64,000 nucleotides of DNA from Polycladospora coralii (lineage in GTDB: Bacteria > Bacillota > Bacilli > Thermoactinomycetales > Thermoactinomycetaceae). A program made the translations under genes and the position numbers. The stretch is from NCBI RefSeq assembly GCF_014773435.2, contig NZ_JACXAG020000001.1:558001-622000 (forward strand), in the 5' to 3' direction. Within the stretch, counting starts at the first letter, position 1; the number at the start of each line of letters is the position of its first letter. This document shows, piece by piece, positions 17,791 through 26,811 of the stretch. The notes under the pieces are model-generated. The model had not been told where the DNA came from. It searched no databases and saw only the letters and a list, made by a program, of their open reading frames with translations.

Positions 17791-19164
17791 CTATCCAGAT
17801 ACTACTTCTTTACTTGGAACACTTGATTCAGATGGTCTAAAATATCGTTTTCGAATCACGTAATATCCATAAGACACGCCACTTAGACCGAATACATTCA
17901 CCCCAGCAAAACTCCAATAAAAAAGGTTCAGATCATTTGTCCGCTGGGTGAAGATAAAGCCTATTATGATAATTGATGCGAAATAGAGAATATTCATAAC
18001 AAGAGCTTGGTATCCCTTACCGATTTGCTCCAGTATCATCAGCGTCGTTAAAATCGGGCCCACGATAAAATAGGTCGGAGACACGATTGTAAAAAAATCG
18101 ATCGCAACCGCTTGCGATGATTGGTTTTGAATTAAAGCTGTAATAAATGGAACTCGTCCAAAGAAAAGCAAAACAGAAAATCCTAGATAAAGCGCAAATG
18201 AATAAAATAGCCCTACCCGATACGCGTTATAAACACGTATGTGTTGCTTGGCACCCGCATTTTGATTCATTAAGATACTCGTTGCTGAGCCGAGTAATAT
18301 ACTAGGTAAAATACAAAGGGTATGCAAACGATAAGCAGCACCAAACCCTGCAACTGCATCACTTCCAAACGGGCTTACAATCTTGGTGTAAAAAAAGGTA
18401 CTCACAAAAATCACACAATAAGATATAAAAATCGGAATACCAACAAATCTAAGCTTTTGTATCCCCTGCTGGAGAAAGGTGCTCGGTAAAAATGAAAGCT
18501 TTTGCAGTTTCACATTTTCATACCGTTGTACATAGACCAAACCCACGATGAGCACACCTACTGTACTAATGAACATTGCGTAGATCAAACTATACACACC
18601 TAGCTTAAGAAAGGAGACACTAATAAAGAGGACAATCACATGGGTAATGGCCATGGCCATCGTCAAATAGGCCGATATTTTCACCTTACCTATTCCTCGC
18701 AAATAGGCACTAATCATACAAGTAAATAGTAGAAAAAAATGGGTAACAACCATACCGGCTATCAATAGCCACAGTGAAGTGCGCAAAGATTGTGGCACCT
18801 GTAAAAAGTCGTACATAAACGGTATAAAAAGTAAGACCATGCCACCTATAAGCACTGTCGCAATGAAACTGTATGCCCAATAATTTCGTAAATAAGTAGG
18901 CAGATTTTTTACATTGCCTTTTCCTTTTTCAGTAGCTACGGTCACTTGCATCGATATTTGCAACGCTTCAATTAAAGCGACAAATAAGAGTGAAATCGGA
19001 ATATAAAGTGAAAATAAATATAAAGCATCGGCTGCTGCCTGATCCATAAAATACAATTGGGCAAGTTGCATAAAAATATTGACTGATGACGCTAAGAACA
19101 TGGGTAAAAACGTTTTAAATAAAAGAGGGGTTACTTTTCCTTCTAGGTAATTAAGTGTTGACAT
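17791..19164 (-). CDS. MATE-family efflux transporter
   Basis: A 457-residue protein with about 12 membrane spans in two related halves, starting LEGKVTPLLFKTFLPMF, the usual MATE opening. MATE pumps export cationic or amphiphilic compounds with H+ or Na+ antiport. The start is set at 19164 (ATG), since GAAGCAGG precedes it; the gene overlaps the end of the KAS-like gene by 14 nt. In this operon it probably exports the finished product or a precursor. Confidence 0.88.
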   Translation of the reverse strand: MSTLNYLEGKVTPLLFKTFLPMFLASSVNIFMQLAQLYFMDQAAADALYLFSLYIPISLLFVALIEALQISMQVTVATEKGKGNVKNLPTYLRNYWAYSFIATVLIGGMVLLFIPFMYDFLQVPQSLRTSLWLLIAGMVVTHFFLLFTCMISAYLRGIGKVKISAYLTMAMAITHVIVLFISVSFLKLGVYSLIYAMFISTVGVLIVGLVYVQRYENVKLQKLSFLPSTFLQQGIQKLRFVGIPIFISYCVIFVSTFFYTKIVSPFGSDAVAGFGAAYRLHTLCILPSILLGSATSILMNQNAGAKQHIRVYNAYRVGLFYSFALYLGFSVLLFFGRVPFITALIQNQSSQAVAIDFFTIVSPTYFIVGPILTTLMILEQIGKGYQALVMNILYFASIIIIGFIFTQRTNDLNLFYWSFAGVNVFGLSGVSYGYYVIRKRYFRPSESSVPSKEVVSG

Positions 19165-20083
19165 AGACCTGCTTCCCTTCAATTTGTTCAGCTTGAATAA
19201 CTGGCATATCTTGTACCGTTAAGATGACATAAGATAATGAATGGAGTCGGTCAAACGAAATCATGGCGATTTGTTTATCTATGAGATCCGGATTTTGTTT
19301 ACATAGCTCAGCTAATGTGACCCATACATCACCACTTCGAAAATCGACCGTAGCATGTTCCGATCTTGTATAACAAAGCGGATGAGAAAAGCCAGGAATC
19401 GCATTTTGCACGATAATATAATCAAGTGCCGGGTTTTCTTGCGCGATTTGCTCACAAACGGAAGTCACATATTGAGCTAGATCTCCACTCGGGATGGTAA
19501 GACACGTAACAGAATGAATGCGTATGGCTCCATCTCCTTTACTTACCTCTAATGCCACCGAAGCATCGGCGTATCTGACAAACTGAGGGGTATCGTTTAA
19601 GGGAGCTATAAATTGATATTCCGTCATTACCATGATCCCAAGCCGATTGTGATCTAGCGATATCTGCATCAAATCTAGTCCAGTAAGGCCTGCCACTTCG
19701 CCTAGATGGGTAAGACCAAAATACTTCTCTGGATAAACGCCCCCCTTTACCATTGTGTTTGCCAATGTCGGGTTGAGTGCTTTGTAATCAGGAATGGTTT
19801 GAGCAAGGATCAGACATTGATACTTCTGATCCTGATCTCGTCGCTTTTGGAGCGCATGTATCACTTTAGCTGACAGATCATAATGAAAAAGCTGTTGATC
19901 TCCTTGAAAAATGCTTACAACTTCTCTTTTGCTCCACTCCTTTTGCTTATAGTGCTTCTCTAGCAGTAAGTGATAATCGAGATCATAGTTCTCATTGGGC
20001 GTATCTGATTGCACATAGGCTGTTTGCGCAACCGTCACAGTTGCTATCGTGTTTACACTACACATAAAATTGCGACTAGACAT
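19151..20083 (-). CDS. Thiolase-fold KAS III-like protein without obvious catalytic Cys
   Basis: A 310-residue protein with diverged KAS III-type organisation: N-terminal strands, a central FGLTHLGEVAGLTGLDLM segment where the active-site Cys is expected, and a late LDYIIVQNAIPG stretch where KAS III enzymes carry the His motif. I see no Cys at the nucleophile position, so it may be a structural partner, like a chain-length factor, or an acyl-binding scaffold. The AGGA-containing site before ATG 20083 supports the start. It overlaps the acyl-CoA dehydrogenase stop. Confidence 0.6.
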   Translation of the reverse strand: MSSRNFMCSVNTIATVTVAQTAYVQSDTPNENYDLDYHLLLEKHYKQKEWSKREVVSIFQGDQQLFHYDLSAKVIHALQKRRDQDQKYQCLILAQTIPDYKALNPTLANTMVKGGVYPEKYFGLTHLGEVAGLTGLDLMQISLDHNRLGIMVMTEYQFIAPLNDTPQFVRYADASVALEVSKGDGAIRIHSVTCLTIPSGDLAQYVTSVCEQIAQENPALDYIIVQNAIPGFSHPLCYTRSEHATVDFRSGDVWVTLAELCKQNPDLIDKQIAMISFDRLHSLSYVILTVQDMPVIQAEQIEGKQVYVNT

Positions 20084-21224
20084 GTGCCATCTTCCTATTC
20101 ATATAATTTTGGAAAATGTTCAATTTTTGAATATTGGTGGTACCCTCCATATATTCACACGCCCGGGCATCACGATACCATTTATTTAGATAAGGATGCT
20201 CAAAAAATGCGCCTGCTCCCATCCAACCCAAAGCTTCTGCTGTGATCGATTCCGCTAACCGAACCGCTTTCACTTTACCAATTGAGGCCAAATGACCTTG
20301 ATTGGGATCATGATCAAGGGCTTCAGCCCCTTGACGAATCACTGCACGTACAGCCTGTAATTCCTGTTCGAAATAAGATAATCTTGTTTTTTCACTTTCA
20401 CTAAATTGCTTCCGATGGGCCATCACATAATCATAGGTAGCTTGTGCAATTCCAAGTGCGGCTGCTGCTACACCTGGACGCATCCGATTAAACGTTTGAA
20501 TCGCTCCCCACAATCCCCTGCGCGTAGGCTTCAGATGATGACCGATAATGGCATCGTCATGCACAGCACATTGGTCAAATTTTAAGTGGCTTAACATCGC
20601 CCCTTTTAATCCCAAGGCATTGAGCGGATTCGCCTGAAATCCTACTGCATCTTTTTCGATCCATACAATTTCGATACCAAGTGGTCCCGAGGTTTTACGT
20701 GTAAATACGAGACCAAAGTCAGCTCTGGTTCCATTGCCGATCAAATATTTTTCACCATTTAAAGTATTGTGAGTCATGTGCGTCTCAATCGCTGTAGCAT
20801 CTGAGCCTTTGTTTCGCTCTGATAAGGCAAAAAAGGTCCAAGTAGGTTTTTCTAATAATCGTGTATAATATTTCTCTTGTTGCGCTTTACTACCGAGATC
20901 ATACATCACAATCCCCGACAATGACGCACCTGGACATGCCAGTACGACGCCCATATCTCCATAAGCTAACTGCTCAAAAGCGATAACCCGCTCTAAACAG
21001 GTAATACCATAAAATTTCTCCTTAGTTGACGTCACAATCGGTTCATTATTATAAGCTTCTGGTATGATCTGTTTGGAAAAAATACGTATTTCATCTAAGT
21101 GTAAATATTGATTAATTGCAGCCGGATTTTGGTCAATCTCTAAACCCAGCTTACGAAATGTTTGAGCAAACGACTTCGCCGTCTCCTCTAGTTCTCGTAA
21201 AGCACGGTCTGAATACAAGATCAT
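20076..21224 (-). CDS. Acyl-CoA dehydrogenase (full length)
   Basis: FAD-dependent acyl-CoA/acyl-ACP dehydrogenase of about 382 residues. Seen are the N-terminal helical domain, the central strands (TWTFFALSERNKGSDATAIE), RTRKELMSVM-like helices in the neighbour, and here a C-terminal CEYMEGTTNIQKL resembling the catalytic-Glu motif (YEGT). It would introduce an alpha,beta double bond in an acyl chain made by the neighbouring KAS/ACP system. The ATG at 21224 overlaps the stop of the preceding gene (TGATG). Confidence 0.85.
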   Translation of the reverse strand: MILYSDRALRELEETAKSFAQTFRKLGLEIDQNPAAINQYLHLDEIRIFSKQIIPEAYNNEPIVTSTKEKFYGITCLERVIAFEQLAYGDMGVVLACPGASLSGIVMYDLGSKAQQEKYYTRLLEKPTWTFFALSERNKGSDATAIETHMTHNTLNGEKYLIGNGTRADFGLVFTRKTSGPLGIEIVWIEKDAVGFQANPLNALGLKGAMLSHLKFDQCAVHDDAIIGHHLKPTRRGLWGAIQTFNRMRPGVAAAALGIAQATYDYVMAHRKQFSESEKTRLSYFEQELQAVRAVIRQGAEALDHDPNQGHLASIGKVKAVRLAESITAEALGWMGAGAFFEHPYLNKWYRDARACEYMEGTTNIQKLNIFQNYMNRKMAHV

Positions 21225-21913
21225 CACCCCTTCGTAGCGATTTCAAATTGCGTAGCAGTAGGAGAAGTATGTCTCCGCATATCAAACAAGTTTTGTAACA
21301 AATCAGAAGCATAGCCCCATTCTGCTGTACCTTCTTCGATATATCCATGCCCGCCCATAACCGACATCAATTCTTTTCGGGTACGATGTGTCTCATCATG
21401 AAGAAACGACAGGAATGCTGGAGTTAAAGATTTTTGGTGATAGGCATAGCTACTCATTACGGTTTGAAAACGGACTAAAAACTCAGCAAATGATGATTTA
21501 ACCATCTGATGGGACAATGTGCTTTCTCCATAAGAGCTTCGACTTGCGAGATGATCATGGCTTAATTTTAATATTTTAAGTGCAATACCCAGTTGCAGGA
21601 AAAGCAGACCTTCTTGATAATTAGCCCAATCTTCATCATCTGCGACATGCTCAGTCATTCGAAAAACAGAGACACCTAAACGCGCTAAAATAGGGTCACT
21701 TACGCTTTCTGTTTGTAAATCATGAAAAAGATACATATCCCCTGCTACTTTGACAAGCAAGTAGGGATCATCTGCTACTGCATGAGGCACTAAAATAAAG
21801 TGGCGATTTGCGAGCATAATGGGATCCTTCTGATTCCATTTCATCAAATGACTTAGTGCAACGCCCAAATCTTCAGTTTTGGCAAGTTGCATCAACCGGA
21901 TTACCGAATCCAT
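21224..21913 (-). CDS. Acyl-CoA dehydrogenase C-terminal half
   Basis: About 229 residues. The C-terminal 150 residues resemble the helical FAD-binding and dimer domain of acyl-CoA dehydrogenases (HRTRKELMSVMGGHGYIEEG). The usual N-terminal domain is missing, yet the reading frame is intact and has its own GGAGG site before ATG 21913, so this looks like a deliberate short subunit rather than decay. It may pair with the following full-length enzyme. Confidence 0.65.
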   Translation of the reverse strand: MDSVIRLMQLAKTEDLGVALSHLMKWNQKDPIMLANRHFILVPHAVADDPYLLVKVAGDMYLFHDLQTESVSDPILARLGVSVFRMTEHVADDEDWANYQEGLLFLQLGIALKILKLSHDHLASRSSYGESTLSHQMVKSSFAEFLVRFQTVMSSYAYHQKSLTPAFLSFLHDETHRTRKELMSVMGGHGYIEEGTAEWGYASDLLQNLFDMRRHTSPTATQFEIATKG

Positions 21914-21926
21914 ATGAACCCTCCAA

Positions 21927-22868
21927 TCAATATTCAAATAAGGCACTACCTACAAAGCAACCAAGACCTACCGCAATCATCAAATAGGTATCGCCTTTGT
22001 TTAATCGTTGCTTCTCCATACAATCATGCAAAACCAGCTGAGAATCTGTCGTGTAGGTATGCCCCAACTGTGGAATCAAATCCATGACCACCCGTTCAAG
22101 CGGAAAATCATACTGCTGACAAAATGTTCTCCATGTCGTACGATTTACATTATGCGGTAAGATATAATCCACATCGTCTAGTTTCCGGTTCGCTTTAGCC
22201 AGCGTTTTTTGAATACCAGAAAAAATATTGGTTTGATACTGTTCATTAAAAAAACGAACCTGTTGGTCATCTTCGTATATCCCCTCAGAAAAGCGGTCAT
22301 CGAAATGGGTAGAGCAAGCCAATAAACGATTTGTCTCAGCCGATTTGGAAAATAATACTGCGGTAGCCGCATCCCCAATCAGTAATGAACGCATCACATA
22401 GCGCGCCTTGGGATATAGATTAGTCTGATCACCACATAGTAGTAACACTTGCCTAGCCTCTGTTTGATCCATATAATCTTGAATCAGTTGCATAGAAGCA
22501 AATGGAGAAGCGCAGTTTAGCTGTGCAACTCCGTATCGTCGTATGTTTTCTAATCCGAATGGCTGGAGAACTTTATAAAGCAAATCATGCTGGTAGGGTA
22601 CTTGTGTAAGTAAAGCATGGGAATATAAAATTAGGTCTACTTGATCTAGTGTTACATGTTGCTTTAAATCCGCTACAGCTAAGCGAATCGTTTCTTCTAA
22701 CGGTTGATCCTCATCTACAATTGGGGTTTGGTGGAGATGATGCATACGCTTTAACATTTTCACTTCAGAACGCTTTTTGTCAGCCGTAGATACTAGATTT
22801 ACGAGTTCTTCAGCTTGTTGCATACGCTCTGGGATATAGACACCTATGCCTGTAATTCCGATATTCAT
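21927..22868 (-). CDS. 3-oxoacyl-ACP synthase III-like enzyme B
   Basis: KAS III-type condensing enzyme of 313 residues with nucleophile Cys near residue 119 (VAQLNCASPF). The His motif is DYILPHNVNRTTW. The third motif reads PQLGHTYTTDS, with His where KAS III normally has Asn (GNT). A Cys-His-His set is like KAS I/II, and altered triads also mark KAS III relatives that act as acyltransferases. The start is ATG 22868, with GAGG 7 nt upstream; it overlaps the preceding gene. Confidence 0.82.
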   Translation of the reverse strand: MNIGITGIGVYIPERMQQAEELVNLVSTADKKRSEVKMLKRMHHLHQTPIVDEDQPLEETIRLAVADLKQHVTLDQVDLILYSHALLTQVPYQHDLLYKVLQPFGLENIRRYGVAQLNCASPFASMQLIQDYMDQTEARQVLLLCGDQTNLYPKARYVMRSLLIGDAATAVLFSKSAETNRLLACSTHFDDRFSEGIYEDDQQVRFFNEQYQTNIFSGIQKTLAKANRKLDDVDYILPHNVNRTTWRTFCQQYDFPLERVVMDLIPQLGHTYTTDSQLVLHDCMEKQRLNKGDTYLMIAVGLGCFVGSALFEY

Positions 22869-23710
22869 CCACACACCTCGCCCTCTTCCGCTTGAATCCA
22901 AACCCCCAACAGAAATTGTCTTTTTTGATCATAATGACATAGTAACGTGTAGGGTTTGTGTGCATGGTCACACCATGCTTTTAAAGGCGGTACCACAAGA
23001 TCTTGATCAGGTAGTAACACCTGCTCTACTTGGGGATCTGCAAGCCGATCACTTGAATGGTTGATGACCAATAGATCTTGTTTAGCAATATGAAGTTTTT
23101 TTCGCTGGGCATCAATCCAGTCCTCTAATGAAAGACCGCCGTATTCTTTGAAGGAAACCGTATCAACTTGAATCACTTTGGGTTTATGATCAGTTTCTTG
23201 ATCCAACAACATCACAAAACCAGTGTCTTGCACATCAGTCTGATGAATGACAGGTTCATAATTGGGAAGCGTAAATTGATCCAACAACAGGAGAACCGCT
23301 TTACGCTTTCCATGGTGATGCATATATTGACGAATCACTTTAAGCGCTGTATACGGTGTACCCCCACCACGATCTGAAATAGCAAATCCAGTCGCCTGTT
23401 TGAGATCAAATTGATAAATTAACCGATTAACAACTGCTTCCCAGATATTAATATCAGGTGTACAGTGCCCCAACACAAGTAGGTCTACGTCTTGTAGATC
23501 ATGGTCCGTTTGTAATCGTGATAATAATACTTCTCCCATATGACTAAAGGTATTTTGTGCGCCTTGTTTTAGATATTGTTCATCAAATTCTTTGTCATAT
23601 AAACCAAGCAATGTTTGATGAAAGTCTACGATACGTGCATCATGTTCATAACTGCGTTCTCGCCCGTAAGTGTGTAAGCGATGATCTAGAATGCTTAAAC
23701 TAACCGACAT
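22865..23710 (-). CDS. Thiolase-fold KAS III-like protein lacking the Cys nucleophile
   Basis: A 281-residue protein with the first half of a thiolase fold. VVNRLIYQFDLKQATGFAIS runs into DRGGGTPYTALKVIR, where active KAS enzymes have a Cys in an xxxCxxG turn. No Cys is seen there. LLLLDQFTLP and VIQVDTVSFKEYGG follow the usual strand order. It overlaps the ACP stop by 11 nt. A non-catalytic partner of KAS B or KAS A is the simplest reading. Confidence 0.6.
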   Translation of the reverse strand: MSVSLSILDHRLHTYGRERSYEHDARIVDFHQTLLGLYDKEFDEQYLKQGAQNTFSHMGEVLLSRLQTDHDLQDVDLLVLGHCTPDINIWEAVVNRLIYQFDLKQATGFAISDRGGGTPYTALKVIRQYMHHHGKRKAVLLLLDQFTLPNYEPVIHQTDVQDTGFVMLLDQETDHKPKVIQVDTVSFKEYGGLSLEDWIDAQRKKLHIAKQDLLVINHSSDRLADPQVEQVLLPDQDLVVPPLKAWCDHAHKPYTLLCHYDQKRQFLLGVWIQAEEGEVCG

Positions 23711-23969
23711 GATCTCTCACATCTTCAAGTTGTGCGTCAATATATATCGCTAAAGATTCTACGGTTTCAAAATGCTGTGGTTCTAGTGTCTCAGGATCAA
23801 CTGATAACCCGTCAATCTCATCCTCTAGCACCATCAGTAATTCCAACACCGATGTGGAATCAAGGGATAACTCATCAAATAAGGTAGTTGAAGGTTTAAT
23901 ATTGTCGGCGTTTTCTACATTAAGTACCTCAACCAAAGCTTTTTTAATACTTTCGATAATAGCGGTCAT
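23700..23969 (-). CDS. Acyl carrier protein
   Basis: An 89-residue ACP. The 4'-phosphopantetheine site is visible in FDELSLDSTSVLELLMVLED, with the attachment Ser near residue 38. The start is ATG 23969, with AAGGAGAG upstream; a start at 24011 would add 14 residues with no site. It sits with an ATP-grasp ligase and a PLP decarboxylase, as BtrI does in butirosin biosynthesis, which suggests it carries an amino-acyl starter as well as growing chains. A phosphopantetheinyl transferase must come from elsewhere. Confidence 0.9.
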   Translation of the reverse strand: MTAIIESIKKALVEVLNVENADNIKPSTTLFDELSLDSTSVLELLMVLEDEIDGLSVDPETLEPQHFETVESLAIYIDAQLEDVRDHVG

Positions 23970-24011
23970 TTTTAAATCTCTCCTTGTGTCATCGTGTATT
24001 TTGCTCTCCAT

Positions 24012-24139
24012 GCATTTTCACCTAGCCGCTCCACCGAAGCCTTACGGCGCTCTCCAAGTTCCCTATTGGTCAAACCCTTCAGGTTTAGGCTACGCTAAGA
24101 AAAGGCGGGGAGGCACTTCCTCGTTTTAGTAAACTCATA
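24012..24139. repeat. Inserted hairpin repeat inside the biosynthetic operon
   Basis: A non-coding gap between decarboxylase and ACP, unusual in an operon of overlapping genes. It contains a 27-bp segment (24068-24094) that recurs at 58299-58325 with one mismatch; its palindrome AAACCCTTCAGGTTT forms a small hairpin. Further hairpin-prone sequence lies at 24020-24060. It may be a small mobile-element relic or an RNA control element for expression of the downstream genes. Confidence 0.55.
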
Positions 24140-25429
24140 CTACTGTCTGGATGCGATCTTCTCTGAAAAAGCATGTAGATGTTGTTTTTCAAGTAAATCT
24201 TCCACCTGATCTCTCTCTCGTATCAGATAAGTCTCTTGTTGATGCACCAACACCTCCGCTGGATAGCCATGACTTAAGAACAATACAGGAGATGCTGTAG
24301 GTCCATATGCCCCAGAGTGAAAGATACCGAGTAAATCTCCTACTTCAACTGGTGGTAGCTTCACTTTCTTCCCTAATTGATCGTTAGGTGTACAGAGTGG
24401 CCCTGTAATATGGTAAGCAACTTGATCTTCACCTTCTATATCGCTCAATTGCCGAATCGGAAAATTTCGTTTTACAAAAGAGCCAATCCCGACTGCTGCC
24501 ATATGACAATTGGTTCCACCATCTGCTACTAAAAACGGTTCACCAAACGATTCTTTGATATATTTCACCTGAGTGACCAAAATACCAGATCGTCCAGCCA
24601 GATAACGCCCTAATTCCATGATAAGTCGAATATGGGGATTGGCTTCACGAAACAGATGAATAACAGGATTTAATAAGTCCGCTAATCGATCTACATTCAA
24701 CTTTTGCTCTCCCTCAAAGTAAGGAACACCTAGACCTCCACCGATATCCACCATCTCAAGGGGTACTCCTAGCTGATCTTGAAAACGTTCCGCTAGTTGG
24801 AAGATGTGACTGGTATTTTGTACGATCACTTCTTCATCTAAAATTCGCGTTCCCATATAAACATGCATGCCCATCACCCGAACATGAGACAGTGCTTTAA
24901 TCTCATTTAACTGCGCAAATACAGTCTCTTCATCGATTCCAAACTGCCGTGGCTTCCCTCCCATCGTTAAGCGCGAGCCTTTAACGGAAAACGAAGGATT
25001 AATCCGGATAGCTACATCAACCGTCACGCCTAGTTCAAGCGCCAAGCTTTGAATCTGCTGTAATTCTTGAATAGATTCACACACAATCGCATAGATTTTA
25101 TTTTCAATACAAGCACGTAGCTCGGTCTCGTTTTTACCTGGTCCGAGGAAAATAATATTTTGTGGATCCGTTCCTGCTTGTAAAACCGTTTGGAGTTCCA
25201 CTAAGGAGGACACCTCAGCGCGTGCTCCTAAACGTTTTAAATAATGGTAAATGGAGATATTGGGATTCGCCTTTAAAGAATAAAAAAATTCAAGGTAAGG
25301 GGGTAATTTTCTTCTCAATTGCGTATAATCTTCTGTTAATATGTCCCCATCATATACATACAGAGGAGTTCCAAACTCTGCGGCTATATGACTGATTGGT
25401 ATGCCTTGCACCTTATACTCCTTGCGCAT
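24140..25429 (-). CDS. Fold-III PLP decarboxylase (BtrK/LysA-like)
   Basis: A 429-residue alanine-racemase-fold decarboxylase related to diaminopimelate, ornithine and carrier-bound amino-acid decarboxylases. Seen are the PLP Lys near residue 53 (EFFYSLKANPNISIY), the phosphate-binding VDIGGGLGVPYFEGE, and the late HSGAYGPTASP and CTPNDQ segments (Cys of the substrate site). BtrK decarboxylates gamma-glutamyl-BtrI, and an equivalent reaction on the adjacent ACP is the preferred hypothesis. Free diaminopimelate is less likely in this context. GGAGGATCA precedes the ATG; it overlaps the ATP-grasp gene by 17 nt. Confidence 0.85.
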   Translation of the reverse strand: MRKEYKVQGIPISHIAAEFGTPLYVYDGDILTEDYTQLRRKLPPYLEFFYSLKANPNISIYHYLKRLGARAEVSSLVELQTVLQAGTDPQNIIFLGPGKNETELRACIENKIYAIVCESIQELQQIQSLALELGVTVDVAIRINPSFSVKGSRLTMGGKPRQFGIDEETVFAQLNEIKALSHVRVMGMHVYMGTRILDEEVIVQNTSHIFQLAERFQDQLGVPLEMVDIGGGLGVPYFEGEQKLNVDRLADLLNPVIHLFREANPHIRLIMELGRYLAGRSGILVTQVKYIKESFGEPFLVADGGTNCHMAAVGIGSFVKRNFPIRQLSDIEGEDQVAYHITGPLCTPNDQLGKKVKLPPVEVGDLLGIFHSGAYGPTASPVLFLSHGYPAEVLVHQQETYLIRERDQVEDLLEKQHLHAFSEKIASRQ

Positions 25430-26801
25430 ATTGATCCTCCTCTAGCAACTGTTTTAATTGATAGCTAATCTCTTCATCGAGACGTTTTAATTCCTCCACG
25501 TTCTCAGCTATGATCATGCCATAAAGGCGACCTGAGAAAGGCTTACCTTCTTCAATATAGGCTGCATTCACCGTTGCAAAATTACAGATAAGAAATCCTT
25601 TACCCGAAGTGACTTGATATAAATATGTGCTAAGATAAGCTGCTATTTTTTGATAAGATAATGCATACTTCAATTTGAGCGGATACTGCTTCACTAGCGC
25701 AACTTGCTCTGCTGTCATCCGTTCTTCCTGAATTCTAGTTTGATAGGTAGACATATTAAATCGCGCATTAATCTCTAAATTAGGCCATATCTTATTTTGC
25801 TGATCTAAAATGGCATCGACACCGACAATACCAAAGTAGCCATCCTTATATAACGCCTCACCGATTTGCTTGGAAATCACTGCAAGAGCTGTCACTTGCT
25901 CCGCGGTCAAGCGAGATGGAATGAGATGCCCTTGATGTACACCATTATGTGTAAGTGCTTCTTTAACAAAGTGGAAGTGAACTTGTCCATCTCGTGAGAT
26001 CAGGAATTGATAGTTTAGATCACACACCTTATCAATCCATTCTTCTAAAACAAAGGCTACTTTTTGATTCCCATTTGCTTTCTTACTACGATTTTCTAAC
26101 AATTTAAGGGTCTGCATAAAACGTCGTTCACTCTCTATGATCACAATCCCTTTTCCCGAAACCCCTAATGCATCTTTTAAAACAAGCTTACGATTATCTG
26201 CAAGCAGTGGCTTCAACTCATTAAAAGCTTGTTTTAATGAATCGATTGACTCACAATTAATCCCCCTAATTTGCGCTAAACCTAACTGCTCATTTAATTG
26301 ACGTGAGTAAATCTTACTATTCACTTTTTTAAACACGCTACTACTAGGTGTTGCTAATGGAATCCCTGTTACTTCGGCTAACTTTTCTTCCGCTTCTGAT
26401 ACACCAAAAGGTAGAAAGAAGACCCGTTCTTTTGTTCCTAACTCTCGTAGTTTGCTAAGCGTCTCTTCATCTTCTAGTAGATTTTCAGTAATCGTCTGCT
26501 CAGGATTATTCTGCGTTAATACAATGCGATGAGGAATGGAAAAATGATGATCCCGCAGTGCCTGTAAGTAATCCGGATCAATTGCATCTTTCAGCACAAT
26601 ATAGTCAGAAGATGATGCTAAGAAGATCCCCATCTCTTCCATCCGATTCACAATGGTCTTACCGGATCCCAGTGTGAGCTGAGGCAATTTGATCAAGTGA
26701 TCATCCGACCAAGATTCCTCTACTTCAAAATTATTCAAGTAAATAAATTTAACACGCTGATCCTGAACAAGTGCATCCTTTAGTTCCGCTTCAAAGCCCA
26801 T
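25413..26801 (-). CDS. ATP-grasp amino-acid ligase (BtrJ-like)
   Basis: A 462-residue ATP-grasp protein. ATP-binding elements are KLVLKDALGVSGKGIVII and a later VGVDAILDQQNKIWPNLEIN, followed by an ARFNMSTYQ loop. The N-terminal pre-grasp region and a C-terminal tail of about 100 residues are of the size seen in BtrJ. BtrJ uses ATP to attach glutamate to the carrier protein BtrI. Because a decarboxylase and an ACP follow directly, the same role is inferred here; ligation to the repeat protein is an alternative. AGGAGGTGG lies upstream of the ATG. Confidence 0.82.
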   Translation of the reverse strand: MGFEAELKDALVQDQRVKFIYLNNFEVEESWSDDHLIKLPQLTLGSGKTIVNRMEEMGIFLASSSDYIVLKDAIDPDYLQALRDHHFSIPHRIVLTQNNPEQTITENLLEDEETLSKLRELGTKERVFFLPFGVSEAEEKLAEVTGIPLATPSSSVFKKVNSKIYSRQLNEQLGLAQIRGINCESIDSLKQAFNELKPLLADNRKLVLKDALGVSGKGIVIIESERRFMQTLKLLENRSKKANGNQKVAFVLEEWIDKVCDLNYQFLISRDGQVHFHFVKEALTHNGVHQGHLIPSRLTAEQVTALAVISKQIGEALYKDGYFGIVGVDAILDQQNKIWPNLEINARFNMSTYQTRIQEERMTAEQVALVKQYPLKLKYALSYQKIAAYLSTYLYQVTSGKGFLICNFATVNAAYIEEGKPFSGRLYGMIIAENVEELKRLDEEISYQLKQLLEEDQYAQGV

Positions 26802-26811
26802 ACTCCACCTC

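Noticed and set aside
24140-25429. LysA (diaminopimelate decarboxylase of lysine synthesis)
   Set aside because: It belongs to that fold, but its neighbours (ATP-grasp and ACP) point to a carrier-bound substrate; the lysine role cannot be excluded without assay.
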